Below are positions 7,546-15,242 of a stretch of DNA of 64,000 nt, one piece after another (position 1 is the first letter of the stretch; each line of letters starts with the position of its first letter). The stretch is from K189A clade bacterium (lineage in GTDB: Bacteria > Pseudomonadota > Gammaproteobacteria > Pseudomonadales > Azotimanducaceae), in contig CACFGV010000006.1 of assembly GCA_902565895.1 (NCBI GenBank), positions 19,419 to 83,418 on the forward strand, written 5' to 3'. The notes under the pieces are model-generated. The model saw nothing but the letters and a program-made list of their open reading frames with translations. It made no database searches and had not been told where the DNA came from. The translations under genes were made by a program, and so were the position numbers.

Positions 7546-8751
7546 CTACTCGACGATCTCGAAAGTTACGCCTGCGTTTGCAGGCAAGCGTTCCAACAAG
7601 GCGTCACCCATGGCGCTGGCTGGGGTCCAAAAACCGCCGCCTGCGGGCAGGTCGTCGTGGGCTAATGCCAGAGCACTTTCGGCGATCATCTTTGCGGTAG
7701 AGCCATAACCCGGGTCGCGATCACCTTTAACGCTTGCGACCAGATTTTTCGACGCATCGTCGGGGTGTTTGGCGCGCATTTCGATTTCAAAATAACCCGT
7801 GCGTTGTTGCTCTGGGCTGGGTCCTTCGCCGGGTTTAGGCAGTACTTTTTGTAGGCCTTTGCGCGTGATGTGTAAGCTGGCCAGCCCGGCGAAAACGCCA
7901 CTGCCGACACCAATTCCAGTGGCACCTAGAAAGCCTTTGGGACCAGCGCCGGTCAGGCTGCCTTCGTCATAACGGAAGTTTTCTCCATAGGCGCCGTCTA
8001 ACAGTTCGTTGGTGCGGCGCACCACTCGGGTATTGATGGCCGCCATCATGAATGGCCCAACCCAGCCGTTGAAGTCTTCATCAAAATATGGGCTGAAGCG
8101 ATCAGGGCCATCGGCTCCTCGAAAGGTGTCGTTCAGTAAATAGGGGTCGCCCAACTGTTTGAGAAGGCTCGGGTCTTTTTGTCCCGCCTCCATCATCGCC
8201 ATCATGCTGTCGATGGTGCCGCCACTGAAGCCGCCTTTAAAAGACTTCGTTCGGTATTTGATGTGCCGGGCGGCAACGCCATGGCGGCGTTGCATCTCCT
8301 TTTGCAGAAAAAACACACCGATATCAGAGGGTATGCTGTCGAAACCACAGGTATGAACGATGCGCGCGCCACTGTCTTTCGCTGTTTGTTGGTGCGCGTT
8401 AATCATCTCGCGCATCCACAACGACTCACCGGTTAGATCACAATAATCGGTACCGTGCTCTGCGCAGGCCGCGACCAGTTTTGATCCATAGCGCGCGTAG
8501 GGCCCTACCGTGGTGAGTATGACTTTGGTCTGCTGCACCAGTTGGCGCAGGGCCTCGTCGTCGTGGCTGTCCGCGTTCAGTACCGGTATGTCCCGGCCAC
8601 CCACCACGCTCTCAAGCTTGGCAGGGTTACGACCGGCAACGGCCCAGCGCAAATTACCGTTGCCGTATTCCTGGTGCATATAGTCCACCACAATCCGGCC
8701 GGTAAAGCCGCTGGCCCCCCAAACGATGATGTCGTATGGGCGCTCTTGCAT
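7546..8751 (-). CDS. Saccharopine dehydrogenase-like NAD(P)-binding oxidoreductase
   Basis: A 401-residue protein with an N-terminal Rossmann fold (IIVWGASGFTGRIVVDYM) and an AGRNPAKLE strand. The segment VGPYARYGSKLVAACAEHGT, then DYCDLTGES, identifies the saccharopine-reductase-like family. That family includes the trans-acting enoyl reductases of mycobacterial lipid synthesis and many uncharacterised lipid-metabolism enzymes; true lysine-pathway function is unlikely. A GFDSIPSDIGVF motif follows. The ATG lies 2 nt after the stop of the upstream copper-monooxygenase gene, so they are co-transcribed. The substrate may be a lipid or polyketide intermediate. Confidence 0.83.
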   Translation of the reverse strand: MQERPYDIIVWGASGFTGRIVVDYMHQEYGNGNLRWAVAGRNPAKLESVVGGRDIPVLNADSHDDEALRQLVQQTKVILTTVGPYARYGSKLVAACAEHGTDYCDLTGESLWMREMINAHQQTAKDSGARIVHTCGFDSIPSDIGVFFLQKEMQRRHGVAARHIKYRTKSFKGGFSGGTIDSMMAMMEAGQKDPSLLKQLGDPYLLNDTFRGADGPDRFSPYFDEDFNGWVGPFMMAAINTRVVRRTNELLDGAYGENFRYDEGSLTGAGPKGFLGATGIGVGSGVFAGLASLHITRKGLQKVLPKPGEGPSPEQQRTGYFEIEMRAKHPDDASKNLVASVKGDRDPGYGSTAKMIAESALALAHDDLPAGGGFWTPASAMGDALLERLPANAGVTFEIVE

Positions 8752-8753
8752 CG

Positions 8754-10724
8754 TTAGCGCGCGCCGGCGTTGCTGCCCTGACTTCGTTGCATTTGCTGTA
8801 GCTGATGCATTTCTCTAATGCTCAATCCGCCGTCGCTGTTGATATCCGCCTGCTCAAAGCGCTTGCCGATGCGTCGCTTGAGATAGCCGGGCAATTCTGT
8901 CCATGACAATTTGCCGTCGAAATCTTTATCCATGAAGCCAACCATTTGCGTGGTTTCGGCCAACGCTTTGTCGTGCACAGGAGCTTCTGTGGTTTCGTCC
9001 ACATAGGTATAGCTGAACGCGCCGTAGAGCATTTCGTCCCAGCTTTGCAGGCCCCAGGGCACATTGATGTTCGGATCCGGGTTGCCTGGGTTGTTTGCGG
9101 AATTGTCGTACCAAGTCGTGTGCACCAAGCGGGCACCAGCCTCTACACGCTTCGGCTCAACAAATTCGTAGGTGCGCTGCCAATTAAAATCGTAGTTGGG
9201 CACCGACAAAATGGTCTCTTTGCGACCATCGGCGTGTACGATTTCGAATTTCGACGCTACACCGCGGTAGTGAGAGTGGGGCACCAGGTCGTGAATTTCT
9301 GCCGGTCGATCAAATTCGTAGTACGACACTTCTTGATGGCGCGCTGTATTTGCTGGAATGTTAATCGCCGGGTTGATGACCACGTCTTGGCGATAGAAGT
9401 TCTTTGGCTGCTCTTGATGAAAGTACAGGCCGATTTTTGACCGGTCTGTGGTCTCTCTGCCCACCGGGGTGTAATGCAGCTGGAAAGTGAACTCACCACC
9501 AGGTGCGATGTACACGCCGGTGTCGACCGGAAAGACATTAGACTCGTTACCTGGTGCGTATCCGATCAGATAGTTGTCAAAGACACCGCTGTTGCGCTTT
9601 TGTGCTGAGGTGTCGGCGTCAATAGAGCCTGCCAATATATGATGAACGACCTCTCGATCGCCAGGCAGTACGGTCGCTGCACGAACCCAGACGCCTACAT
9701 CTAGGGGGTTCTTGACCCGAGGGAATTTGTACTCAACCACGCCACTGGCGGGAATTGTATATTCAGGAATGTTGAGAACAAGGTCTGGTTCGCCCAACGG
9801 CCATTGCGTCTGAGCGATTTTGACCTCTGCCAGTGGATCTGGGCCTTCACCGCGTGGTGCGCCAGCTTCAATCCAATGCACCAATGTTTGTTTTTGCTCA
9901 ATGCTCAATGACTTGTCGTCTTTGAACACGCCAATATGCGGATCTGCGTGCCAGGGTGGCATGCGCTTAGTACGTACGACTTCTCGAATCATCGGCGCGA
10001 AGCCGCGCACCATGTTGTAGTCGCTCATTGCCCAAGGGCCAAGGCCGCCCTCGGTATGACACACCACACATTTTTCTTGCAGCATGGGCGCAATGGTTTC
10101 GGCGTAGCTGATCTGTTCGTGGGCCTTATTCTTTTGCGCAAAGTTAATAAGGCAGCCAATGGCGTCGCGCTTGGCCAGTGCCACAGGTTCGCCAGCCAGG
10201 ACGGCGTCTATTGCATCCGCAGCAAAGTGCTCAGACGCTTCGTTCTTTTGACGTTCATAGACTTGTCGATCGTTGATCGGGCCGCGATAGGCGATTTGCC
10301 AAGTCTTGGGGTCAATGACCAGAATTTCACCGGTTCGGATCAGATCCAGGGATTCGCCAATAAGTTGTGTTTCATCATGCAGTATGGGCATATCAATGCC
10401 GTATTTCTCGGCCTCGGCGGCGATGGTTTCCCGGCGATCCTGCAAGTTTGAGTTGAGCATGAAAAACTGCGTGCCAGCGTCTGCAAACTGATCTCTTAAT
10501 GCTTTGTAGTCGGTCAACGCATTGCGCACGATTGGGCAGCCGTTGCCCTGAACCATAATTACAATGGCGGATGCGTTCTTGTGATAGTACAGGTCGTGGG
10601 CGTCGCCTTTGTGATCAAGTAGCACAAAGTTGTCTACGCGCATGGCCTGAACGCCGCCGGTGCTCAAGACCAATGCCACCAACACAGCAGTAGCCCGAAC
10701 AGTTTGGTAAAGGAAACGACTCAT
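8754..10724 (-). CDS. Secreted redoxin-cytochrome c-copper monooxygenase-EF hand fusion
   Basis: A 656-residue exported protein with four parts. Residues 1-27 are a signal peptide. Residues about 30-180 are an AhpC/TSA-like thioredoxin fold with a single Cys63 (GNGCPIVRN). A haem-binding CVVCH sits at 219-223. Residues about 300-580 resemble copper type II ascorbate-dependent monooxygenases, with HH360-361, H416, H482-x-H484 and M564 in the order of the two copper sites of PHM/DBM enzymes. Two EF-hand loops follow, at D598-E609 and D626-E637. It probably hydroxylates or oxidises a substrate in the periplasm, using the cytochrome part for electron supply. AGGAGG precedes the ATG. The downstream reductase is in the same operon. 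Confidence 0.85.
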   Translation of the reverse strand: MSRFLYQTVRATAVLVALVLSTGGVQAMRVDNFVLLDHKGDAHDLYYHKNASAIVIMVQGNGCPIVRNALTDYKALRDQFADAGTQFFMLNSNLQDRRETIAAEAEKYGIDMPILHDETQLIGESLDLIRTGEILVIDPKTWQIAYRGPINDRQVYERQKNEASEHFAADAIDAVLAGEPVALAKRDAIGCLINFAQKNKAHEQISYAETIAPMLQEKCVVCHTEGGLGPWAMSDYNMVRGFAPMIREVVRTKRMPPWHADPHIGVFKDDKSLSIEQKQTLVHWIEAGAPRGEGPDPLAEVKIAQTQWPLGEPDLVLNIPEYTIPASGVVEYKFPRVKNPLDVGVWVRAATVLPGDREVVHHILAGSIDADTSAQKRNSGVFDNYLIGYAPGNESNVFPVDTGVYIAPGGEFTFQLHYTPVGRETTDRSKIGLYFHQEQPKNFYRQDVVINPAINIPANTARHQEVSYYEFDRPAEIHDLVPHSHYRGVASKFEIVHADGRKETILSVPNYDFNWQRTYEFVEPKRVEAGARLVHTTWYDNSANNPGNPDPNINVPWGLQSWDEMLYGAFSYTYVDETTEAPVHDKALAETTQMVGFMDKDFDGKLSWTELPGYLKRRIGKRFEQADINSDGGLSIREMHQLQQMQRSQGSNAGAR

Positions 10725-10878
10725 GGCGTCCTCCTACAAAGATAAGTGACGGACAAACCTATACCCCACGTCCAACGGATTCAAGGATTTCGGCTCGTTT
10801 TGTGTTGTTTGGTAACACAATTGTGCTTCGCGTATTGCGTTGAGTCTGCGTGTTGGGCTGCGTTCTGCGCGAGGTGAT

Positions 10879-11772
10879 CTACAATTCGCTGATAAAGTCG
10901 AATATCGCCCGGTAAGCGTCCTGGTATTGGGTGTCGCTGAAGCCGCTGTGATTGCCACCCTCCATGGTGACCAATCGATTCGGCGTACTCAGGCTTTCAT
11001 GCAGTGCGGTGGCCTGTTCAAAGGGCACCACGGAATCCTGGTCCCCGTGGACGGTTATGATGGGTGGGGTGTCTTCTGAAACTAAGAATAACGGTGAGTG
11101 GGCAGCGGAAATGTCTGACATTTTGTCCAAATCGCCAATCCAGCTTGCTGCATAGTTACTTTCTGGCTTGGTTTTACGTAAAAATTCATGCACGGCTTCG
11201 ATGTCGGTGATACCAAACCAATTAACAACTGCGCGAGGCGGCGTGGGCGCCTGGCAAGGATGTTCGCCCTTACTGTTGCGCATGCCCACCACCAAAGCCA
11301 GATGACCCCCGGCACTGGCACCGGAGACAACGACTTGATCCAGTGGCATGTCGGCAGCAGCTAAAATTTCGCTGATACGTTGGTAGGCGCACATAACGTC
11401 GTCGGCGGCGTTCGGCGCTGTATTGGGTCCCTGGCGATAGTTCACGTTGGCAACATTCCAACCCCGTTGTAGGTACGGAATAAGCCATGGGGTTTCGCGG
11501 GCCTTGTCGCCGGCAACCCAGCCGCCGCCGTGAATCCAGACCAGCGTAGGTCGTGGTGTTGGGTCTGCGGCAAAATAGCTTGGCTCGCCGGTACGTTGAC
11601 CGTACATGTATAGGTCGAAGACTTGCCCTGGTTGCTCGCCGTAGCGGATGTCCACCTGTTTGCTGTAGCGATGACCCCAAAATTCCGCCGCGAGGGCCGT
11701 ATGACTGAGTATAAGAGCGCAGATAGCAATGATTGAGGCGATGATTCGGTGATGAAATGTTCGCGGCTTCAT
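10879..11772 (-). CDS. Secreted alpha/beta hydrolase (esterase/lipase family)
   Basis: The start is set at ATG 11770-11772, which has GAGGA upstream and yields a clean signal peptide ending in HTALAAE. The open frame continues upstream inside another gene. The 297-residue product has the oxyanion motif WIHGGGWVAGDK, the nucleophile elbow GASAGGHLAL (Ser), the acid in HGDQDSVVPF and the catalytic His in GGNHSGF. This is the hormone-sensitive-lipase/carboxylesterase type that hydrolyses esters in the periplasm or outside. The start overlaps the stop of the CysZ-like gene by 4 nt (ATGA), so the two are translationally coupled. Confidence 0.85.
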   Translation of the reverse strand: MKPRTFHHRIIASIIAICALILSHTALAAEFWGHRYSKQVDIRYGEQPGQVFDLYMYGQRTGEPSYFAADPTPRPTLVWIHGGGWVAGDKARETPWLIPYLQRGWNVANVNYRQGPNTAPNAADDVMCAYQRISEILAAADMPLDQVVVSGASAGGHLALVVGMRNSKGEHPCQAPTPPRAVVNWFGITDIEAVHEFLRKTKPESNYAASWIGDLDKMSDISAAHSPLFLVSEDTPPIITVHGDQDSVVPFEQATALHESLSTPNRLVTMEGGNHSGFSDTQYQDAYRAIFDFISEL

Positions 11773-12500
11773 GACGGTGTGTCCTCGGAAATGGATTGCC
11801 AAAGTAAAGTGCCTCCTACGACGGCGGCGGGTATGACAAAAAAGTTTAAAAACGGTATCGCCAGAGTAAGGCTGGCGCAAGCGCCGAATCCCAATGACCG
11901 CGCGCGGACTTGGGCGAGTTGTTGCAACGTAAAATCGAATGGCCGGGCATGGTTTTCGCTGGCGTAGTCGGCGAATTGCACCGCCATCAACCAAGCACTG
12001 AATCCAAACCACAGCGCTGGCATGATCAAATTCAGGCCAGGGACAAAACTCAGCAGCACCAGTGCAAGCAAGCGAGGTAAGTGATAACGCAGTTTATGCA
12101 GTTCTCGCGCAATACTGGTACCGATGCTCTTTAGTAGACTTTCGTGAGCTTGGGTGGGGGCGTCTGAACTCGACAGTGCCCAGGCAGCCTCCGCTAATTG
12201 GCCAAGAAAGGGTGCTGCGATAAGAGTAACCAGCAGGCTGCTAAGCCAAAAGCCCGCTAGCCCCATCGTGGTGTAAATCAATATCAGCAATGCTACGTTT
12301 AGCCAACTTAACCATTGCGGTAGGTTCTGTTGCAGCCAGTCACCGGCATTGGCGCCTAGCGGCACAACAACCAGCGTAAGAGTCAGGCTAAAAATCACCA
12401 CGCCAATCAACACCGGTAACCATACATAGCGGCGCAGTGCCGGGGAGAGTGCCAGTTTTACGCCAGATAGAAACAGTTGGCCACCGTGCAATAATTGCAT
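11769..12500 (-). CDS. CysZ/EI24-family membrane protein
   Basis: A membrane protein of about 243 residues from the Met at 12498-12500, aligning well with CysZ starts. An in-frame extension to a TTG at 12587 is possible, and neither start has a good ribosome site. It contains FLSGVKLALSPALRRYVWLP, then several hydrophobic segments and the conserved VPGLNLIMPALW and NFFVIPAAVVGGTLLW regions. CysZ proteins are sulfate permeases, but the wider EI24 family is not all sulfate transport. No cysteine-biosynthesis genes are nearby, so sulfate transport is tentative. Confidence 0.75.
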   Translation of the reverse strand: MQLLHGGQLFLSGVKLALSPALRRYVWLPVLIGVVIFSLTLTLVVVPLGANAGDWLQQNLPQWLSWLNVALLILIYTTMGLAGFWLSSLLVTLIAAPFLGQLAEAAWALSSSDAPTQAHESLLKSIGTSIARELHKLRYHLPRLLALVLLSFVPGLNLIMPALWFGFSAWLMAVQFADYASENHARPFDFTLQQLAQVRARSLGFGACASLTLAIPFLNFFVIPAAVVGGTLLWQSISEDTPS

Positions 12501-12790
12501 GGGGAGAATCCATAGCCCAGTTGAGGCGGCATTCTGCGTTGCCTGGCTGACAGGGTCTAGTGCCACAACCAACTGAACGTTCAGCAACAGCGCGGGTCTG
12601 GGTTGTTGGCGCCCAGCTAACGCGTCTCCGGCCCGCCGTCTTGCTCAGGCCCGCAAACCCCTAATATTCAACGGATTGGAGCTGTGGTTGTGCAAAATAT
12701 TCCCTCGTCTATGATCTTCGCTGACCAAGCAGCGACAAAGTGAGCACGCTGTAGGGGAAAAACGAGTATCAGTTGCATAAGGGGAGCAAG

Positions 12791-13816
12791 GTGTCGCCAA
12801 AGGAGAATCAACAGGGGATCGCGGCAGATCGAGTCACTGATTGGATGTCGCAGCACATAGACGATTTGGCCCCACCGCTCAGTTTTGAACTGATTGCTGG
12901 CGGCCACTCCAACCTGACCTATTCTGTGCAGGATCAAAACGGGCGTACCTTTGTGCTGCGGCGTCCGCCGCTGGGCCATGTGTTGGAGAGCGCCCACGAC
13001 ATGGGACGGGAGCACAAGATCATTACCGCGTTGGCTGGGTCGGCGGTACCAGTAGCCGAAACTGTGGGACTGTGCAAAGACGTTGCAGTGAACGATGCAC
13101 CTTTTTATGTCATGCACTACGTAGCTGGCCCGGTGCTGCACGATGCCGAAGTGACGGCTCAAGTGCCAGCACAAGGGCGCGCGGTATTAGGCGATAACGT
13201 TGTAGATGTGCTCGCAGCACTGCATCAGCTTGATCCAGACCAGGTTGGGCTGGGTGATTTAGGGCGCAAAGAAGCTTATCTGCAGCGGCAACTAACACGT
13301 TGGAGCAAACAATGGGACGCCACCGAGACCCATAAAGTGCCAGCTATGGATGAAAGCACCCGATTGCTCGCCGAGCGAATGCCAGAGCAACTTGGTGCGA
13401 GCATTGTTCACGGTGACTATCGCTTGGGCAATATGATTATCGGTGAGGGCAAGGTTAAAGCGGTATTGGATTGGGAGCTTTGTACCCTGGGTGATCCGCT
13501 GGCGGATGTAGGGTATTTGCTGAATAGCTGGATTGCACCAGGCGAGGGCGAAGAAGACATTGCACCCACCTCAGCCGGTGGATTTTGTAGCCGCGAACAA
13601 CTCGCCGAACGCTATGCTCAACAGACCGGTCGTGATCTGAGCGCGATAAATTACTATCGGGCTTTCTCTCACTGGCGTTTAGCCGCCATTGGTCAAGGAG
13701 TCTATAAACGGTACTTGGTCGGTGCTATGGGCGATAACCGTGATGTGGATTTAGAAGCGCAGAAACAAGGCGTTACCCTCAAAGCCGAAGCGGCGCTGGA
13801 GTTTCTAAGCAAGTAA
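12791..13816 (+). CDS. Aminoglycoside-phosphotransferase-like kinase (ACAD10/FadE-associated type)
   Basis: The GTG at 12791 with GGGGAG just upstream is preferred over the TTG at 12773. The product is 341 residues. The APH kinase fold is clear: AGGHSNLTYSV (nucleotide loop), the HGDYRLGN catalytic loop with Asp209, and the VLDWE metal-binding Asp227 followed by LGDPLADVGYLL. These proteins occur beside acyl-CoA dehydrogenases in bacteria and fused to one in eukaryotic ACAD10/11, where they phosphorylate 4-hydroxyacyl-CoAs. A role in catabolism of hydroxylated fatty acids is therefore plausible. A second homologue lies at 16830. Confidence 0.87.
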   Translation: MSPKENQQGIAADRVTDWMSQHIDDLAPPLSFELIAGGHSNLTYSVQDQNGRTFVLRRPPLGHVLESAHDMGREHKIITALAGSAVPVAETVGLCKDVAVNDAPFYVMHYVAGPVLHDAEVTAQVPAQGRAVLGDNVVDVLAALHQLDPDQVGLGDLGRKEAYLQRQLTRWSKQWDATETHKVPAMDESTRLLAERMPEQLGASIVHGDYRLGNMIIGEGKVKAVLDWELCTLGDPLADVGYLLNSWIAPGEGEEDIAPTSAGGFCSREQLAERYAQQTGRDLSAINYYRAFSHWRLAAIGQGVYKRYLVGAMGDNRDVDLEAQKQGVTLKAEAALEFLSK

Positions 13817-13831
13817 CTAAGAGTTGAGAAT

Positions 13832-13942
13832 AAAAAAGGCGTGCCAGACATCGGAACATCTGGAGACAACTCGTCTTCTTGGGGGAAGGACATTGTAAGG
13901 AAGGACTCTACTGAGTTGTACACACGCCTGAACTAAAATCTG
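13832..13942 (-). ncRNA. Candidate regulatory small RNA with three-way-junction fold
   Basis: On the minus strand this gap can fold into three stems: P1 AGGCGTG (13923-13929) with CACGCCT (13837-13843), 7 bp; P2 ACAACTC (13913-13919) with GAGTTGT (13866-13872), 7 bp; and P3 CCAGA/TCTGG (13844-13863). P1 is followed by six U (13832-13837), as in a terminator. The 40-nt P2 loop is C/U-rich and holds two identical GTCCTTCC copies (13884-13891 and 13899-13906), which could pair with GGAAGGA-type ribosome sites. A TTGACA/TACATT promoter lies at the right distance upstream. No convincing protein is encoded. Ends are estimates of about 111 nt. The fold and role are inference; the complementary segments are seen directly. 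Confidence 0.55.
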
Positions 13943-13948
13943 GCGCTA

Positions 13949-13976
13949 AATGTACAGTACAAAAATAAGCTGTCAA
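13949..13976 (-). promoter_or_regulatory. Promoter of the candidate small RNA
   Basis: On the minus strand a perfect -35 TTGACA (13971-13976) is followed after 16 nt by -10 TACATT (13949-13954), predicting transcription from about 13942. A TGTACA box (13951-13956) overlaps the -10 element, an arrangement that suits repression. Confidence 0.55.
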
Positions 13977-14009
13977 GCAAATATTTTAAAATTGTACAGG
14001 TTATGTACA
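13951..14009. promoter_or_regulatory. TGTACA box cluster, probable MerR-family operator
   Basis: Perfect TGTACA hexamers occur at 13951-13956, 13993-13998 and 14004-14009, with a further AGTACA at 13956-13961 and another TGTACA inside the RNA at 13917-13922. The pair at 13993 and 14004 is spaced exactly 11 bp. CarH/LitR-type MerR regulators are known to bind 11-bp direct repeats with a TnTACA core. The MerR gene that starts at 15067 is the natural candidate binder, and its own upstream region carries the same hexamer. Confidence 0.5.
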
Positions 14010-14059
14010 AGCGTAAGGTCTCGAACACAGCGAATTGAATCGCGTCGCCTGGTCTTGAC

Positions 14060-15067
14060 TCAGTGCTGGGGGTTGCCTGCACCGCCCTGTGGGTAGTCAG
14101 ATGGGTTGGTTTGCAGCGGATTGGCGCCGCTTACTGGGTCCTGTTGTTGCTGTTGCAGCAGGGTTTGCAGCGCGATCTCTGCTTGTGCGCGACTCTGGCC
14201 GATATCGCTTGCCGCCTGTTGCAGCGCCTGTGCCTGTGTCGAGGTGGACTGGGTCAAGGCGTCATCGCTGCATACATTTAGAAAGCTGTTTAGCGCATTA
14301 AGCTGATGAATTTGCTCGACAATTTTCTGGTTCGCTTGATGCGGTGAGTCATCAGCTACAGCAACAGCGATCAATTCTTCGTCGCTAAATAAGCGCGGTG
14401 CGCTGACGCCGTACAGCTTCGGTACGCCGAATAGACTTAAGCACTGTTGTTCAATGTCGCGCCAGGGCAGGGGCCAACGTATTGGGTTCAGTTCAGTCTC
14501 CTCACACTGGCGCACCTGTTCTGCCGTGGCGAATTGGTAAATTGGCAACACCCTCGCAGTTGGCGCCAGGTCTTTGACCTGCGCGATCAATTGCGGCAGC
14601 AATACGGGTAGCTGTAAGGCGATAACATCAACTGACGGTACCTGGGCGTCCGCCAGCAGCGCCTCGACATTGGCCCAGCGGCCCACCACAGAAACCGAGT
14701 CGGCAACCTTTGACTGTTGCTCCAGCTGTAAAATACCCGCGCCGACCAGTGCTACGTTTGCGGCCCGTCCTAAACGGTTGGCCCCAACGGTGTTTAGATC
14801 CTGAGCGGGCTCTACGTTTAGGCGCGCTTCGAGTTGCGTGCTACTGAGTTCGATGATGCGTGAAATTGATTCGCCGCGATCCAGTAAGCGTTTGATTTTA
14901 ATTAAATTCTGAACTTGCGTGTGACTGTACAGGCGAATTTTTCCCTTCCTTTCAGCAGGCGCGAATCCATAACGGCGCTCCCAGGCCCGCAGGCGCTCTG
15001 CAGCTATACCGGTCAGCGCGGTAACGCTGCCGATCTGATACAGATCCTGTGCGGGAAAGTCTGTCAT
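14060..15067 (-). CDS. MerR-family transcriptional regulator with unusual effector domain
   Basis: The start is taken as ATG 15065-15067 (335 residues). An in-frame GTG at 15091 would lie upstream of the predicted transcription start. Residues about 8-80 form a MerR winged helix (YQIGSVTALTGIAAERLRAW, then ERRYGF and RLYSHTQVQNLIKIKRLL), closest in style to CarH/LitR/MlrA regulators. The middle part (about 110-220) looks like a Rossmann-type or receiver-like domain. I see neither the DxHxxG nor the Wx9EH motif of B12-binding CarH proteins, so the signal is unknown. The tail is Gln-rich (LLQQQQQDP). It probably controls the small-RNA promoter and itself through TGTACA boxes. Confidence 0.82.
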   Translation of the reverse strand: MTDFPAQDLYQIGSVTALTGIAAERLRAWERRYGFAPAERKGKIRLYSHTQVQNLIKIKRLLDRGESISRIIELSSTQLEARLNVEPAQDLNTVGANRLGRAANVALVGAGILQLEQQSKVADSVSVVGRWANVEALLADAQVPSVDVIALQLPVLLPQLIAQVKDLAPTARVLPIYQFATAEQVRQCEETELNPIRWPLPWRDIEQQCLSLFGVPKLYGVSAPRLFSDEELIAVAVADDSPHQANQKIVEQIHQLNALNSFLNVCSDDALTQSTSTQAQALQQAASDIGQSRAQAEIALQTLLQQQQQDPVSGANPLQTNPSDYPQGGAGNPQH

Positions 15068-15077
15068 GGTCAAAATC

Positions 15078-15122
15078 TGTACAAAGGGCACGGGATATTA
15101 CCGAAAAACGAGAGTTTGTACA
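15078..15122 (-). promoter_or_regulatory. Regulatory region of the MerR gene with two TGTACA boxes
   Basis: TGTACA occurs at 15078-15083 and 15117-15122 on either side of a minus-strand -10-like TAATAT (15095-15100). No consensus -35 is visible; the upstream box occupies its place. This suggests autoregulation by the MerR protein, and possibly joint control of the divergent acyl-CoA ligase gene. Confidence 0.45.
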
Positions 15123-15242
15123 GGTCGTTCGAGCAGCGCTAGGGCGGGAATGCAGTGATAGATGCCGTGCGGCGATTGTTATCCAGCGGATTTTTGGTCA
15201 ACAATAGCGCTCGAATTATTGATTGGATTGGGGACGCTTCTC

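Noticed and set aside
7111..7665. Open frames on both strands in the gap after the LLM gene
   Set aside because: They lack ribosome sites and family resemblance, and one overlaps the end of the reductase gene. At most they are decayed sequence.
12773..12790. TTG start for the first APH-like kinase
   Set aside because: GTG 12791 has GGGGAG close upstream; the TTG has no ribosome site.
13837..13929. Plus-strand reading of the small-RNA locus as a CsrB/RsmZ-like RNA with several GGA motifs
   Set aside because: The plus strand has no promoter in front and no U-tract behind the stem, while the minus strand has both.
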